A stretch of DNA of 64,000 nt, taken from positions 1,396,001-1,460,000 of the forward strand of contig JACEVL010000019.1 in assembly GCA_020284085.1 (NCBI GenBank), written 5' to 3'. Source of the stretch: Aporrectodea caliginosa (lineage: Eukaryota > Annelida > Clitellata > Crassiclitellata > Lumbricidae). The notes beneath the pieces are model-generated. The model was not told the origin of the DNA. It worked only from the letters and a program-made list of their open reading frames with translations, and ran no database searches. Below are positions 9,991-22,063 of the stretch, in pieces. The translations under genes and the position numbers were made by a program. The first letter of the stretch is position 1, and the number at the start of each line of letters is the position of its first letter.

Positions 9991-11140
9991 GTACCTTAAA
10001 GTTATAGAAAATCCGAGGAATTTTTTAACAATACCAGGAAAGGAACTCATATATATACATGATTATATGGGGGGGTGGGGTGGGAAAGACCTTACATTGG
10101 ACAGGATTGAAATGCATGGAGAAAATGTAACTTCAGTGGGAGATAGGACGAAGCAGTGGAGATAGCTGTCTACTACAAATCTCAACCTATGTTCTACTTA
10201 TAGTCTTATACTGTACTCTTCCTATAAACTGCGTCCTTCTGCCTCCTGTTCTCTCCCTATAATGATTTTCTAATGTTTTACACAATAAAACACACAACAA
10301 CGTTACCATGGCAAAGAAACCAGTCTTCCTATACTTTTACAGCTACAACTTAGTCCTAATTATATAAATTGAATGCTATTTACCTGCCTCTGAAAGTTAA
10401 CTTGAACGAGTTTTCGTCTGGAGTATGATGATCTCTGTTCCCGGTATGCAGTTTAACACTGAAACAATCGATTGAAAAATTACCTATACAATTATACATA
10501 CAAATGCATCATGTATGTTTGTATCTGTGTATAGGTCTACATGAATTTCCATATATTTATGTAGGCCTAGGTATGTAAAAAATCTGCATAACGGAACTAG
10601 CTTTTGCTTAGTCTTGACGTGATGCTTTTTCCTTGCATTGTTCAATTTCTTTAGGCGAATAGTTTTTCAAAATTTCATTAGGGAATTTTAATTCTTTATT
10701 CATTTAATATTTGGGTGGCTGAAGATCTGTTATTACCATCGAAATAAACCAAAGTTAGGCTAAACTTCAGCTCTAACAATGTCGTCATTTTTTTTATCAC
10801 GCGTCCTTCCAGCTCGTTCCTTCGAATATTTCGATAACAAAAGATCGACAAGATTTCTTATATGCGATATCTTGTAATAATATAGATTACCTTGCCGATC
10901 TTCTTATTTCTGAACGTCATGCGTGTGATTTCTGTCGAAAATACGCAGGTAGAAATGAAAAATCGACCATTTTGAACAAATATTTCAGATAAAATTTTCG
11001 ATTGAGCAAGCGCCTACGAACGTTACCATAGCAAAGGATTTGACGTCATCAGTATCTTTTGTTTTGCCAGATGACGTCGCTGAATTGCGATGACATTCAA
11101 CTGATATGGGAATCGGCCTCCAGTCGTAATCGACTATTTA
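9991..11140. other. Unassigned AT-rich sequence
   Basis: I see no gene, splice-supported exon or transposon end. It contains a G-run (GGGGGGGTGGGG near 10070) and several TAGGCCTA-type words, nothing more. Confidence 0.4.
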
Positions 11141-11560
11141 TATAGCGTCACTCAAGATCAGAGGCGCTCCCTACGCGGGCCAGTGTCTTCGCTGGTAAAG
11201 AGAGAGGTTTAGAGGCGCTGGCGGAACTGGTCAAAATAAATAGAGAAAAGGTCGGCCCTTGGGGACTGAGGCAACCGGTTCCAGCAAATGGGCCCCACAA
11301 TAGCGAAACTCCCAGACTGGGCCGTAGAAGTAAGCACCCGCCGGACAACCAAGAGGACTGAAGGGAGGAACGACTGGGCAGAGAAGCTACTGGGGTACAA
11401 TATGCAATAAAATATTGTGGAACAGAGCCAGCAAGACAGTTTTGCATGAGGGATCAGACCTTGAATTGGATGCGCTGGCGGATGGGGAGCCAGAGGAGGG
11501 AGTTGCGGATAAAAGAGGAGATAGGGTCGAACTTTGCAATGCCCCATATGAGGCGGGCAG
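11140..11560 (-). pseudogene. LINE reverse transcriptase C-terminus, degraded
   Basis: The minus strand encodes GSFAIVGPICWNRLPQ followed by FDQFRQRLKT, the WNxLP tail typical of CR1/L2-like LINE proteins. It is followed by a 3' end containing the complement of TATATAGCGTCACT (11137-11150). Upstream parts are out of frame and only the C-terminal end is recognisable. It lies in the spacer between the vWA exons and the receptor gene. Confidence 0.65.
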
Positions 11561-11689
11561 CAGCGTTTAGGATGGCCTGAAGCTTAGATGTATTTGTAGA
11601 GGCGACCAATGTAGACTGCATTCATATAGTCTCTTCCTCTCTGAAATTCTGCAACCGCTCCTTAACTTAATCCATGCTGCACCAACTAC

Positions 11690-11915
11690 GAAGCACCAAG
11701 CTATCTCCTCGGCTTGACCTGCTCCTTTGAACTCCGAAAAGACCTCATGCTCCTCTCTCGTCTGTCAGTCTCGCCTCTTTCCCGCTTGCCCTCTCTCTCT
11801 CCTGCAGCCTTCCACTCACGACTCTCCTATCCTGGTCTTACTCCTTCACCATCCCATGACCACCACCACCTGCGATTTCCACCGTAGCACCAAGCTATCT
11901 CCTCGGCTTGACCTT
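11690..11915. repeat. Direct repeat pair of about 27 bp
   Basis: The phrase AGCACCAAGCTATCTCCTCG followed by GCTTGACCT occurs at about 11691 and again at about 11885. The interval is C/T-rich and without a gene. Confidence 0.55.
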
Positions 11916-11935
11916 CCCCCGGATTCTGACCAGGC

Positions 11936-12035
11936 ATTGCGGACTTGATCTGATAGTCTATAACGCAGGTGAATAACCTGGTCGTCTTGACATGGCTTTT
12001 ATGGGGCGCTGAGAAATTTAGGAAATTTACAGTAC
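11936..12035. repeat. Dispersed repeat family member (GCGGACTTGATCTGATA), copy 1
   Basis: About 100 bp resemble segments at 23815-23915 and 51722-51822. The shared order is GACTTGATCTGATAtAGCGCc, then CTGGTC, then a GGCTTTtgTG block, then CGCTGAgAAAtt. It resembles a short SINE or LINE tail, but I cannot place it in a known family. Confidence 0.5.
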
Positions 12036-12093
12036 ATAAAGCCCATAATAACGATACATCATAACTTTTATGGATTGGACGATGGTGCTATAG

Positions 12094-12284
12094 TGTGCGT
12101 GTGCACGTAAGCGTTGTGCGTGCGCGTGTGTGTGCGTGCGCATGCGCGTGTGCGCGTGCATGCGCGTACACGTGTGCGTATGCGTGCGCGTGCGTGCTCG
12201 TGTGCTTGTGCGCGTGCGTGTGTGTGTGCGTGTGTGTGTGTGTGTCTGTGTCTGTGACTGTGTCTGTGTCTGCGTGTGCGCAAT
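12094..12284. repeat. Alternating purine-pyrimidine tract (GT/GC)
   Basis: About 190 bp of almost uninterrupted alternating purine-pyrimidine steps, mixing GT with many GC and CGTG/CATG steps. GC-containing alternation of this length is the classic composition for left-handed Z-DNA. Translations of either strand are meaningless low-complexity peptides. Confidence 0.85.
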
Positions 12285-13064
12285 AGATTGAATCCAATTC
12301 ATTTCCACGCAATTGCCTGTATGGCAGATACGACGTCTTTTATGGACCACCAAAGGTCTCGAAATTTCGCCTGTTGACGGTCGATGTAACGAAAATCTTC
12401 GACCGGTCGCACGACTTGCATGCCAAGTGCACAATCGTTCACTGGATTAGCATAGGTCTGTTCGACCCCTTGGCACTCCTGAGTGGTCAGAAGACCTGCC
12501 AGGTCGACCAGAGCACGCACGGTGGGACTGACATCCAGATTAGAAAGCCTCCAAAGAGACTCTCAAACAGACAGACAGACAGACAGGCAGACAGTCAGAG
12601 TGATGGTTTACCAACTTAACAGACAACTTCTGGCATATCGAGGGTTTGTTTGTCATGAATTCAGCAAACGAACTAGTAGAAGTCGTCGAACATATGCATG
12701 TATAATTGTATATGTATACTATAGGTCTATGTATGCATTTATGTACTTACATTGTATATGTATATATAACAATTATACATACAAATTTCTCTAATTGCTC
12801 TCAATCTGCCCATTAATTCTTTGATTCCTGGAAGCTTTATTGACGTTAAAGCGCATGCAGTATGGACATAGATTGGAGGAAGGAGTGGATGAATGAAGGA
12901 CGGATGGATGGATGGAAAGACAGAATTGAAAGGAAATAACTCATCAGATGGTCTCAATGTAAACGTAACTGTTAATATCATCACCAAAGAAAAGACGCGT
13001 CAGGGAGACATAAGGAGTCGAACGAAAGGAAAAACGGACGGATGAATGAACTGAAGGACGAATG

Positions 13065-13200
13065 CATTAGATGGATGAATGGACGGATGAATGGACGGAT
13101 GAATGGACGGATGAATGGTCGGATGAATGGTCGGATGAATGGTCGGATGAATGGTCGGATGAATGGTCGGATGGATGGACGAATGGATGGACGAAAGAAT
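13065..13200. repeat. 12-bp minisatellite (GAATGGACGGAT)
   Basis: About eleven tandem copies of a 12-bp unit, the early ones ending GGACGGAT and the later ones GGTCGGAT, flanked by looser GATG-type repeats. The open frames over it are repeat artefacts. Confidence 0.85.
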
Positions 13201-13861
13201 GGGCTGAAGGACGAATAATTTGAGTGAATTGAATAATTTATGTATCGTTGGACTGATAGAGCCAATGCACCCAAATTACTGAATTAATAGAATAACTGCA
13301 ACGAACATGCAAAGTTGTACTTTGTATTATACGAACAGGATATACATGTAGGCCAGGCCTATTAAATATACATTGGCCTATATAGGCCTATGGACAGAAA
13401 TCACATGCATGTTGTATGAAAGCGTTTAATTTAGGCAAAGGTTAACATGTGTTGCCTATATGGAGGCGTTTATAGGCCCATGTTGGCCTACAGGAATCGA
13501 GCAATGGCCGGCATGTGACAGTATGTTATGTATATTATGTATCTTCACAACACCGCTACTACACGACCGTGGTTTAGTGCCAGGCAGCGCCAGTCCCAAG
13601 CTGGATAAAGGAGGAGGGCGACGCTAATGACCTTTGTCATCACACAGTGTCGTTAAACTGAAACTATTTGTCATCCGGACCGTGCCTCTTAACTCCCCTT
13701 ACCCTTCCTAAAAACTCACCTGCATAATATACATGTAGCCTATGTATTTGTATGCATTTGTAAAAATTTTGTATATTTATGTATGTATTTCTTGTGATCG
13801 TATTGTTTATGCATATACTGTTATATGCTTGTGTTCCTAGATATGTGTATATGTATGCGTA

Positions 13862-13943
13862 TGTGTATGTATGTATGTATGTATGCTTATGTGTATGTAT
13901 GTATGCTTATGTGTATGCATGTATATATGTATGCGTATATGTT

Positions 13944-13974
<31 letters not shown>

Positions 13975-14205
13975 GTGTATGTATGTATGTATGTATGTAT
14001 GTATGTATGTATGTATGTATGTATATATTTATGTATGTATGTATGTATGTATGTATGTGTGTATGTATGTATGTATGTATGTATGTATGTATGTATGTAT
14101 GTATGTATATATTTATGTATGTATGTATGCATGTGTGTATGTATGTATGTATATATTTATGTATGTATGTATGTATGTATGTATATACTATGTATGTATG
14201 TATGT
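13862..14205. repeat. TATG tetranucleotide microsatellite
   Basis: A long array of TATG with interruptions (TATATTTATG recurs several times, giving a weak higher-order period of about 85-120 bp). Because the unit is not a multiple of three, all three plus frames stay open, which produces spurious long frames. It lies 3' of the receptor stop codon. Confidence 0.9.
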
Positions 14206-14278
14206 ATGTGTTTGTACTGCATATTTTGTAGGCAACTGTACATAAGCATGTGTAATATGTATCGATGAGTGAACGCAG

Positions 14279-14415
14279 TTTAATTGCAGTCTTTCAAGAG
14301 TCTGAGTGTGTCGTATCCATGGTATACGTTCTATGGCATCAGCAGCCTGATATGTTCACGATCTCTCTTAATACTTAGTGGTGTAATGTTCATCTTTGGG
14401 CAATGGAGCTTTAAT
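14279..14415 (-). promoter_or_regulatory. Candidate poly(A) signals for the receptor transcript
   Basis: On the minus strand ATTAAA occurs at 14415-14410 and at 14284-14279, about 500 and 630 nt beyond the receptor stop codon at 14913. This variant is common in animals, but the flanks show no clear GU-rich element, so the end of the 3' untranslated region is only a guess. Confidence 0.25.
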
Positions 14416-14912
14416 TAAACCACCAATTGGAGGTTTGAGTTCGTCCTTTTCTCATCCCTTTTCTGATCTTTGTGTCATGAGAAAATACTACAGTTATCGG
14501 GTTTTAAACCTTAATAATACTGTCGCCTGATGTTCTGGCTCTGAATGTAGCCCAAGTGTTCCATAGTGTTCCAAACTCAATTCTGCGGGGCAATTTATGG
14601 CCTCCCATAAAGCCACCATTTCCTTGATTTTCTGCCATGAGATAGTTCCTTGTGGGAGAAGGCCAACCTTCTCGCCCAGATCTACGTGGCTCAGTAACGT
14701 CATCGTTGGCCACGTCATGCTTTAACTGGGCGTCTCTAACCTTGATCTTCATTCCTCTAATCCTCTTCCTTCTCCTCCACCTCTCTGCTCTTCTTCTTCC
14801 TCCTCATACTTAATGCCGTCCTGTCTCGTATTGTCTATCCTTCTCCCCTGTCCTGTCAGGCTGTGCCTACAAGGATCTAGTCCTAACTTCCAGTTGATGC
14901 AACCAGCCTCTC

Positions 14913-17584
14913 CTATAGATCTGTCTCTCCCGCCTCTCTTTTCAGTTTCGACATCCATTTCGAGATGCGAAGTCGCTCAAGCAGAGCGCCGCCATTTGTC
15001 GTCGTTGTTCTATCGGTCGCCGCCGCCGTCGCCGCCCCAGTGGCCACAGCGCTGGTGCTGCTGCCTCCACCGCCGTTCTCCTTTCCCTCAGTCAGAAGGT
15101 GGCGCCAGCGTCTAAGGAACTCCGGAAGGACGCACTGTCGACCGCACTTGATCAGACGGATGAAGGTCGTGCGGAAGGCTCGGTTGAAGACGGTGTAGAT
15201 GATCGGGTTGAGCGTGCTCGACGCGTAGCCGAGCCAGAGGAAGACCTTGAAGAGCAGCTGGTCGATGTGACACGACTGGCAGAGTCCCATGGCGAGGTTC
15301 GTCGAGAAGAACGGAGTCCAGGAGACGCAGAAGAGGGCGAACATCGTTCCGAGGACCTTGATCGCCTTCCTCTCCGTCTTCACCGTGTTCACTTCGCTCT
15401 TCCTTGTCTCCTCCCTCTTCGCTATCAACAGGCCTGCCATCTGGAACGCGGCGCCGTGCTTCTGAACGAGGTTTTTGAACTTTCCTCTGGCTGCTGCCGA
15501 CCCAACTACTGCTTCCGAAGTGGTTGTTCCGTCCGCGGTTGTCGTTGTCGTTGTTGTCGCTGTTGTCTGTTCATCGTTGGTGGTGACCGGTGGATCTTGG
15601 GACTTGAGTATTTCATCGGCAGAGTTGTGGACGCTAGTTCGGAGTTTGTCGTCTCCACCTTCAGACGTCGCTATCTTTTGATCACCATCCGCCATGTTTA
15701 ATTTTGTTGTCGATTTGTGGTTGTCTAGGTGACCGCTGCTGCTTCCCCCGTTGGAGCTGTATCCTGGATTCGTTGCAGTCCGCCGACCAACCAGGGAATG
15801 ATGATCTCTAAGGTCTTCCGTGGTTTCTCTGTCGGCCACTGCAGCGCTGGTGAAGCGGTCATTGGCAACAGGTGTCAGTCCGTCGGAATCCTCGGAGCAG
15901 GTGGTCTGGCTGGGCAGCAGCATCATCAACTGTCCAGCATCCTTAAGTTCGTCTCGACTGCAGAAGGACTTTCTGTAGAAGCACCGGGACCTCGAAAGAT
16001 CACGCAGATAGATCTCGCTTCTACTTCTCACCGGTGACACCCTCGCCCCTCTGTCCACAGCTCTGGCCCTCTCGTCGTATCTGTCCATTGTCTGCCGAAG
16101 AGGCGTCTGCGTGTTGTGCTTTGTCTGCGTGTGTATCTCTCTGTCTGTTTCGTTGTCCGCTTCTGCGACTGAGAACAGCGGTTGTTTCTCGTCTTCCACT
16201 CTTTCCAGCGATTCCTGGAATTGGTCTTCGTCTTCGAATGGATCGTAGCTTTCTTCCAGTCTATCCAGAGACTCATCGGCTCTGGATGCGAATGTCACCT
16301 TGGCTGAGTCACTCCTCGGCAGCGACTGCAGCGTCTGTAGACTGTCTGTAGTTCCCAGGGACGGAAGCAGAGGATACGAACCCGCAACGTTGCAGTCCTT
16401 GGCGGCTGCAAAGGAAGAGATTCTGTGCTCAGCCTTCGGAGAGTCGCGCAGTGGTTTCAGCCGCAGAATGACGACCTGCGAGTGGTGACGCACTCTGCGC
16501 ATATTGGCTCTGCGCAGCAAAGGACTCGATTCGTCGTCTTTTGAGATGGAATCCGGAAAGGATGTTGCGGATGATGCTGCCTCTGCTGCTGAGTAGGATT
16601 CAGGAGTGGCCAGTTCCAGGTCGTAGTCACGCAGACCTTTCGATTGTGGAAGATGGGGTTCTCTGGTGAAATGCTTCAGACGCAGGAAACCACTCGATCT
16701 GCGACGGTAGCTGTTGCTGCTCTTGAGGCCCCCTCCTCCTCCACCACCTGTTCGTCTTGCTTGTTTCTGTGTTGATGTGCCTATCGTCTTGGAAATGGGA
16801 TCCTCGTCCACTGCCTGGCTCCTGTACTTCAGCGCCATGGCCTTAAGGACTGCTCCAGGGGTCCTTGGCATCATCGATTTCCTCCTCTCGTTGTTCTTAT
16901 CCCTCTCCGACGGGAGATTCGTCGCCATGAGTTCGGCCAGGGCAGATCTCGGGGGACCCACATCCTGTCCATCGAGGTTCCACCTCAGACTCTTCCTCGG
17001 CTTCCTTGACCTGTAATTCCCATCACTGTCATCGTCGTCCTCCTCATCTGAAGGGGGAGGGGGTGGTTTGATAACCTCAAGGCGGTTCCCCGCAATGGCC
17101 GTCGTCAGTCCAAGCGGGGCGATCAACCGCATCTCGAACTGGGCCCCGCCCGGTCCCTTCCCCGGTCGGCGCTCAGGCTTACAGCGGCGAAGCCCCAGCT
17201 GACGCGTCTGCTTGTTCAACAACCGCACGGTGAGCGAGAAAGCGACGAGCATGATGAGGAGTGGACCGAAGAAGGAAGCCAGTGAACCGTAGACGAGGTA
17301 GTAAGCGTTGAAGATGGCGCACTGTCTCGCATCGCTGAGTATCTGTTCCGGTCGGATGGCTCCGAGGGCGACCAGTGGACTGGCGATCGCCATGGACGTC
17401 AGCCAGACGGCGGCGATCCGGACGCAGACAGCGGAACGGGATTTGTGTCTGCTGCGGAGGGGATCGTGGATGCCAGAGTAACGGTCCATTGAGATCGTAC
17501 ACATGTGCATGATGGAAGAGGTACACATGACGACGTCTGACACCTGCCAGATGTTACACATCACTTGGTCGAACGGCCAGTAAC
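14913..17584 (-). CDS. 5-HT2-like serotonin receptor, exon 3 (TM3 to C-terminus)
   Basis: This is the last exon of a class A biogenic amine GPCR in the plasma membrane. An acceptor (TTTTTCTAG, ending 17585) precedes GTTACTGG, which completes the glycine codon begun in exon 2. In spliced numbering (1051 residues) it shows ECL1 YWPFD, C171 (paired with C250 of ECL2), D178 (3.32, amine anchor), I186 (3.40), DRY at 195-197, G261-S262-S265 (5.42, 5.43, 5.46), P269 (5.50), F913 and W917 (6.44, 6.48), F920-F921 (6.51-6.52), Y948 (7.43) and NPIIY at 954-958. The G-S-x-x-S pattern in TM5 and KVLG at TM6 match 5-HT2 receptors better than dopamine or adrenergic ones; those usually couple to Gq. ICL3 is about 610 residues, rich in Ser/Thr, acidic and Gly runs. 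The C-terminus ETDL fits a class I PDZ ligand. Ligand identity is inference. Confidence 0.93.
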
Positions 17585-17682
17585 CTAGAAAAATCGAACC
17601 ACAACGCGATATACAATGGGGATTATTATATTCATATATAGTTTAGGCCTATGTACATGTACATATTTATGCATGGCATTGT

Positions 17683-17721
17683 ATGTATGTAAGTGTGTGT
17701 ATGTATGTATGTATGCAAGTG

Positions 17722-17753
<32 letters not shown>

Positions 17754-17762
17754 TGTATGTCT
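17683..17762. repeat. TATG microsatellite flanking a LINE (left)
   Basis: A tetranucleotide array, mainly GTAT, immediately before the LINE. A matching array follows the LINE at 21369-21447, so the element appears to sit inside one microsatellite or to have brought a repeat-like 3' tail. Confidence 0.85.
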
Positions 17763-20700
17763 GTAACGAACTTAGTTAAGTGTAGTGTGTGTCTGCATCG
17801 TATAATTGGTGAGCACAGGGCAGTGGTATGTGCACTTTGTGGGAGGGGATACCACCTGGCATGCCACCAAATTACATCCTTGAGCCTAATTGATCCATCC
17901 TCTTGGTTTTGTACATGTTGTCTACAGACCCTCTTTCCCTTTAATCATATTAGTTGTGAAGATGAATTTGTCCAGTGTTTGAATGATATACCTGATGTAA
18001 TCCTGTCACTTGGTCATTTAAGGGAGGGACCAAGATTAGAAGTATATACGGATGTCCAAGAAAATCGTCCCCTAACTCTCAACTATGATTTGGACCCAGA
18101 CGACAACTACTTCATTAATCGTCCCTTGGTCTCCAAATATAGCACTCCCTCGGCTTTAGAGACAGTATTTTCTTCTAACAGGGAATTGACATCTCTTATG
18201 CATATCAACTCTCGTAGTCTTGCCTCAAAGATTTCAACAATTGCCTTTCTCCTGAACCAATTGTCCATTGATATTCTCGCAATTACTGAGACCTGGCTTG
18301 AGGAACCTACAACAGATTCTACACAAATCACAGGCTATAGTTTAATTCATAAGGTTAGGAGTTCGGGTCGTGGAGGTGGTGTAGGCTTTGCCATTAAAAA
18401 TCACATAAAGTATAATGAAATGGAAATTCCAGCAAACTGTCGTTCACATCACACTTATGAGGCGCTACTGCTTCGGTTTCCTCAAACTGATGGATCATAC
18501 TTTGTCATTGGGGTAGTGTATAGGCCCCCTGGTCTTGATGTAGGTGCTTTTAATGACGAATTTATGCAATTGTTATCCATGTTAACATCTAAAACTAGAG
18601 ATATATATTTTAGGTGACTTTAATATTGATCTATTAAAAGCCCAGGACCATCTTCCAACTTCCAATTTCCTCGATATCATGTCCTCTCACCACTTCTTAC
18701 CCACTATAACCCAACCCACCAGAATCACTACAACCTCCTCAACCCTAATAGACAACATCTTTTCAAACAGAACTTCTAAACTAGTGGACTCATACATACT
18801 TGCATCAGACATATCTGACCACCTTCCTATTCTGGCTAGAATTAATCTCACTCCAATTACGGAGGATATCACAGTGAACCTAATTACTCGTAACATAAAT
18901 GCAGCCTCCTGTGAGCACTTTAAAATGCTTCTGTCCCAAGTTGATTGGTCTGTTGTATCTGACTCTTGTGCAGGGAATGATCCCGATAGCTCCTATGATT
19001 TATTTTTATCTCTATTTAAGACAGCATACAACACAGCCTTTCCTCTCAAAAAACAAAAACTCAAGGCACACGGGGGCTGTAAACAACCTTGGATGACACC
19101 TGGTTTACTCAAATCATGCAGGAAGAAATCGAAGTTATACTTGAAATTTATTAAAAATCCTTCCCATGATAATAAATCCAAATTTGTTACTTATAGAAAT
19201 AAATTCAAAACCATCCGTATAAGAGCTGAAAGAAAGTACTATGAGTCTGAATTTTTAAAATATAGTCATGATCTTAAAAAACTTGGCAGGTTATAAGAAC
19301 TATAATTAATACCAAGGATAAGAATAGAATTATTAGCAACTTATGCATAAATGGCAATTCTATATCTGACGCTGATGTTATGTCAGAGAAATTCAACAAC
19401 TATTTTGCTAATGTTGCTCAGGATCTTGTCGAGAAGATACCAGCTTCAAACAACACTATTCAAACATATCTAGACACACCCCTACCAACTTCCTTTGCCA
19501 TTTATCCTACATCTCCTGCTGAGTTAATATCTATAAATCACACTCTAAAAATTTCACATAGTGCAGGATTCGATGAGATCGATCCAACTGTTGTGAGTCC
19601 TGTGTTTGACCTTATTGCTGCTCCCTTGTCGGATATTATTAACTGCTCTTTATCTTCAGGTATTGTTCCATCTGCTCTGAAAATAGCCAAAGTTATACCA
19701 ATATATAAACAGGGTCAAGAGGAGGAACTAACTAATTACAGACCAATTTCCATTTTACCGTTTTTCTCAAAATTTCTTGAAAAGGTTATGTATTCTCGAC
19801 TATATGACTACATTAATAAAATGAACATTCTACATACTTCACAACATGGTTTCCAGCCAGGTCATTCAACCTCAATGTCGCTTTTGAGTATCCAGGATAA
19901 TATATCATCCGTTATTGACCGGGGTGAATTTGCATTAGGAATTTTTATTGACATTGCAAAAGCTTTTGATACGGTCAATCACGACATACTCACCAGTAAA
20001 TTACAAAATATTGGTGTGCGTGGAATTGCTTTGGATTGGTTCAGAAATTACCTAGACAATAGAATGCAGCAAGTTTTATGTAATGGCTCTTTATCGAAAA
20101 TGAAACTAATCAAATTTGGGGTGCCACAAGGGTCTATTCTTGGGCCACTTCTGTTTTTACTCTTTATTAATGACCTTCCCAATGCTTCCCCGATATTACG
20201 CTTTGTACTCTTTGCCGATGATACAAACATCTTTGCTTCTCACAAATCTTATGACATACTTTTTCAAACAGTGAATCAGGAACTTAAGCATGTGGTCGAT
20301 TGGTTTCGAGTGAACAAGTTATCTCTGAACCTCAATAAAACTAATTATGTTTTATTTTGTTCACATCGAAAGCCTATTCCGGAAGTAAAAGGAACAGTTT
20401 TTATGGATAACAAACCATTACCTCAAGTAACTTCGGTCAAATTCCTGGGAGTATATGTAGATCAATTTTTAACTTGGAAGGTCCATATAGAAAATATTTC
20501 TAAGAAAATGGCGAAAAGTGTAGGCATCTTGGCCCGTACTGCCCACCTTCTACCGACTAGAATTAGACTTAGCCTATATTACTCCTTAGTCCACCCTTAT
20601 CTATCTTACTGTAATGTAGTTTGGGCCTCTAATTACCCTTCTCGATTGGTTAGGTTAAATTTATTGCAAAAAAGAGCAGCCAGAATTATCTTGGGTAACT

Positions 20701-21367
20701 TGAGCTCCCTGTCCTCTCAGGCCATGTTACAGAAATTAAACATTTGTAATATAGAACAGATTAGAATTAAACAGACCTCAGAGTTTATGTTTAAATACAC
20801 GCATAAGCTCTTGCCTGCAGCTTTTACTGACTTCTTTAGCTTGATATGCCAATCTAATCCTTACAATGTTAGGACATCTTCCAATTATAGAGGAATTGCC
20901 ACTAGAACGAATACACGGAAATTCTCGATCAAAAGTGCTGGCCCTAGGACATGGAATAATCTCCCTGTCACCATTCGTGTTTCTCCTTGCATTTCTGTAT
21001 TTAAAAAGAAACTCCGTCATCATTTACTGACTGTGGATCCATAACTCTCACCAGGCATGCTTCCCTTGCTATTACCTGCCTTGTGTGCCTCTTATTGTGT
21101 GTACATACTGTGCTCGGTGCAGGCACTCATTGTGTTTATTTTTTGCGATGTAGTTTTTTTTATTTAGTTAACTAGTTAAGCTCTTCAAATTTTGGTGCTC
21201 TCATGCATAAGCGGTGCTACCTTTTACCATGTACATGGGTAACCCTGTCAGCGGGACCCCGGTCCCTTAAGGGTTTCTCACCCTTTGCTTTTTGTTTGCC
21301 AATGTATGATCTGTTTGTGATGTTGTAAGATACCTAAAAAAAAGCAATAAAAGTTTTGGTTATGGTT
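17763..21367 (+). mobile_element. CR1-like LINE, nearly complete ORF2 region
   Basis: About 3.6 kb between two TATG arrays. It contains a zinc finger, an endonuclease and reverse transcriptase region with two frameshifts, then about 320 bp of 3' untranslated sequence ending AATAAAAGTTTTGG and a GTTATG repeat. No separate ORF1 is visible upstream, so the copy is probably 5'-truncated. The endonuclease plus RT layout and the YxDD motif place it among non-LTR retrotransposons. It is antisense to the receptor gene. Confidence 0.9.
17776..21044 (+). pseudogene. PHD finger / endonuclease / reverse transcriptase polyprotein, two frameshifts
   Basis: Segment 1 (to 18617) begins with a C4HC3 PHD-type finger (CSVC, CALC, H-LAC, CTCC). 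It continues into an APE-type endonuclease (ITETWL near 18290, GGGVGFAIK near 18375, VVYRPPG near 18510). The frame slips in a TA run near 18605-18612, where GDFNID resumes. Segment 2 (to 19296) slips again in an A run near 19278, where TWQVIRTIINTKDK resumes. Segment 3 (to 21044) holds the reverse transcriptase: AKAFDTVNHDIL (about 19960), GVPQGSILGPLLF (about 20120), FADDTNIF (about 20213), and a C-terminal GPRTWNNLP tail (about 20940). All key motifs survive, so the copy is young. Because of the frameshifts it is probably inactive as assembled. Confidence 0.88.
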
Positions 21368-21368
21368 A

Positions 21369-21447
21369 TGGTATGTATGTATGTATGTATGTATGTATGT
21401 ATGTATGTATGTATGCATGTATGTATGTATGTATGTATGTATGTAAG
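21369..21447. repeat. TATG microsatellite flanking a LINE (right)
   Basis: A TATG array directly after the LINE 3' end, matching the array on the left side at 17683-17762. Confidence 0.85.
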
Positions 21448-22063
21448 CGTGTATACATGTACGTGTGTGTATGTACGCTGTAACTGGCTAATCAAATAAC
21501 GCCTGAAACTTTTTTCTTAATGCCGAGGAATCTTTTCTATACATCCAGTAACAAACAAAACAAAAGTAAAAACTAGCAATAACAACCTCACGAATGCGCT
21601 GACGTGTTATAAGTAGATTATGACTTAGTAGATCTAATCAAATATATAGGGACCTATTGACTACATAATTTTATAGATCTAAGCATAATTATGCATCAGT
21701 ATATAAATATGCGCACATATCCATACGTAATATTATTTGTATTTGTGTCATACATACATGTATATATTAAGATGCCGCATGCATATTGGAAAAAGAGGGT
21801 GTAAAAATTCCAGTCGGAGATTTCTGTGTAGATTATAAGGTCGTCAGCCTGTAGTCGTCTGTGTAGGAAGGAAAGAAATTGAAGAAGGGGAAAACAATAA
21901 AACATACTCAGCGATACGTCTGAGCGTAGAGAGGCATACAGCAGAGACTACAAATGGAGACATATTGAAGCAGCAGTAGATTGCGTGACCCAAGAAAGAT
22001 ATCAGGCGTTGTTCGGTCGGAGTCAAAGGATGTCGTCGGTGAACACGCTGCAGGGAGCAGGAG

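Noticed and set aside
12027..12434. Histidine/threonine-rich frame of 135 codons
   Set aside because: Compositional product of the alternating GT/GC tract.
13779..14268. Three overlapping plus-strand open frames of 124-150 codons rich in MYVC
   Set aside because: They are translations of a TATG microsatellite, which stays open in all frames.
15099..15701. 200-codon plus-strand frame opposite the receptor exon
   Set aside because: Antisense shadow of the receptor coding sequence; no motif of its own.
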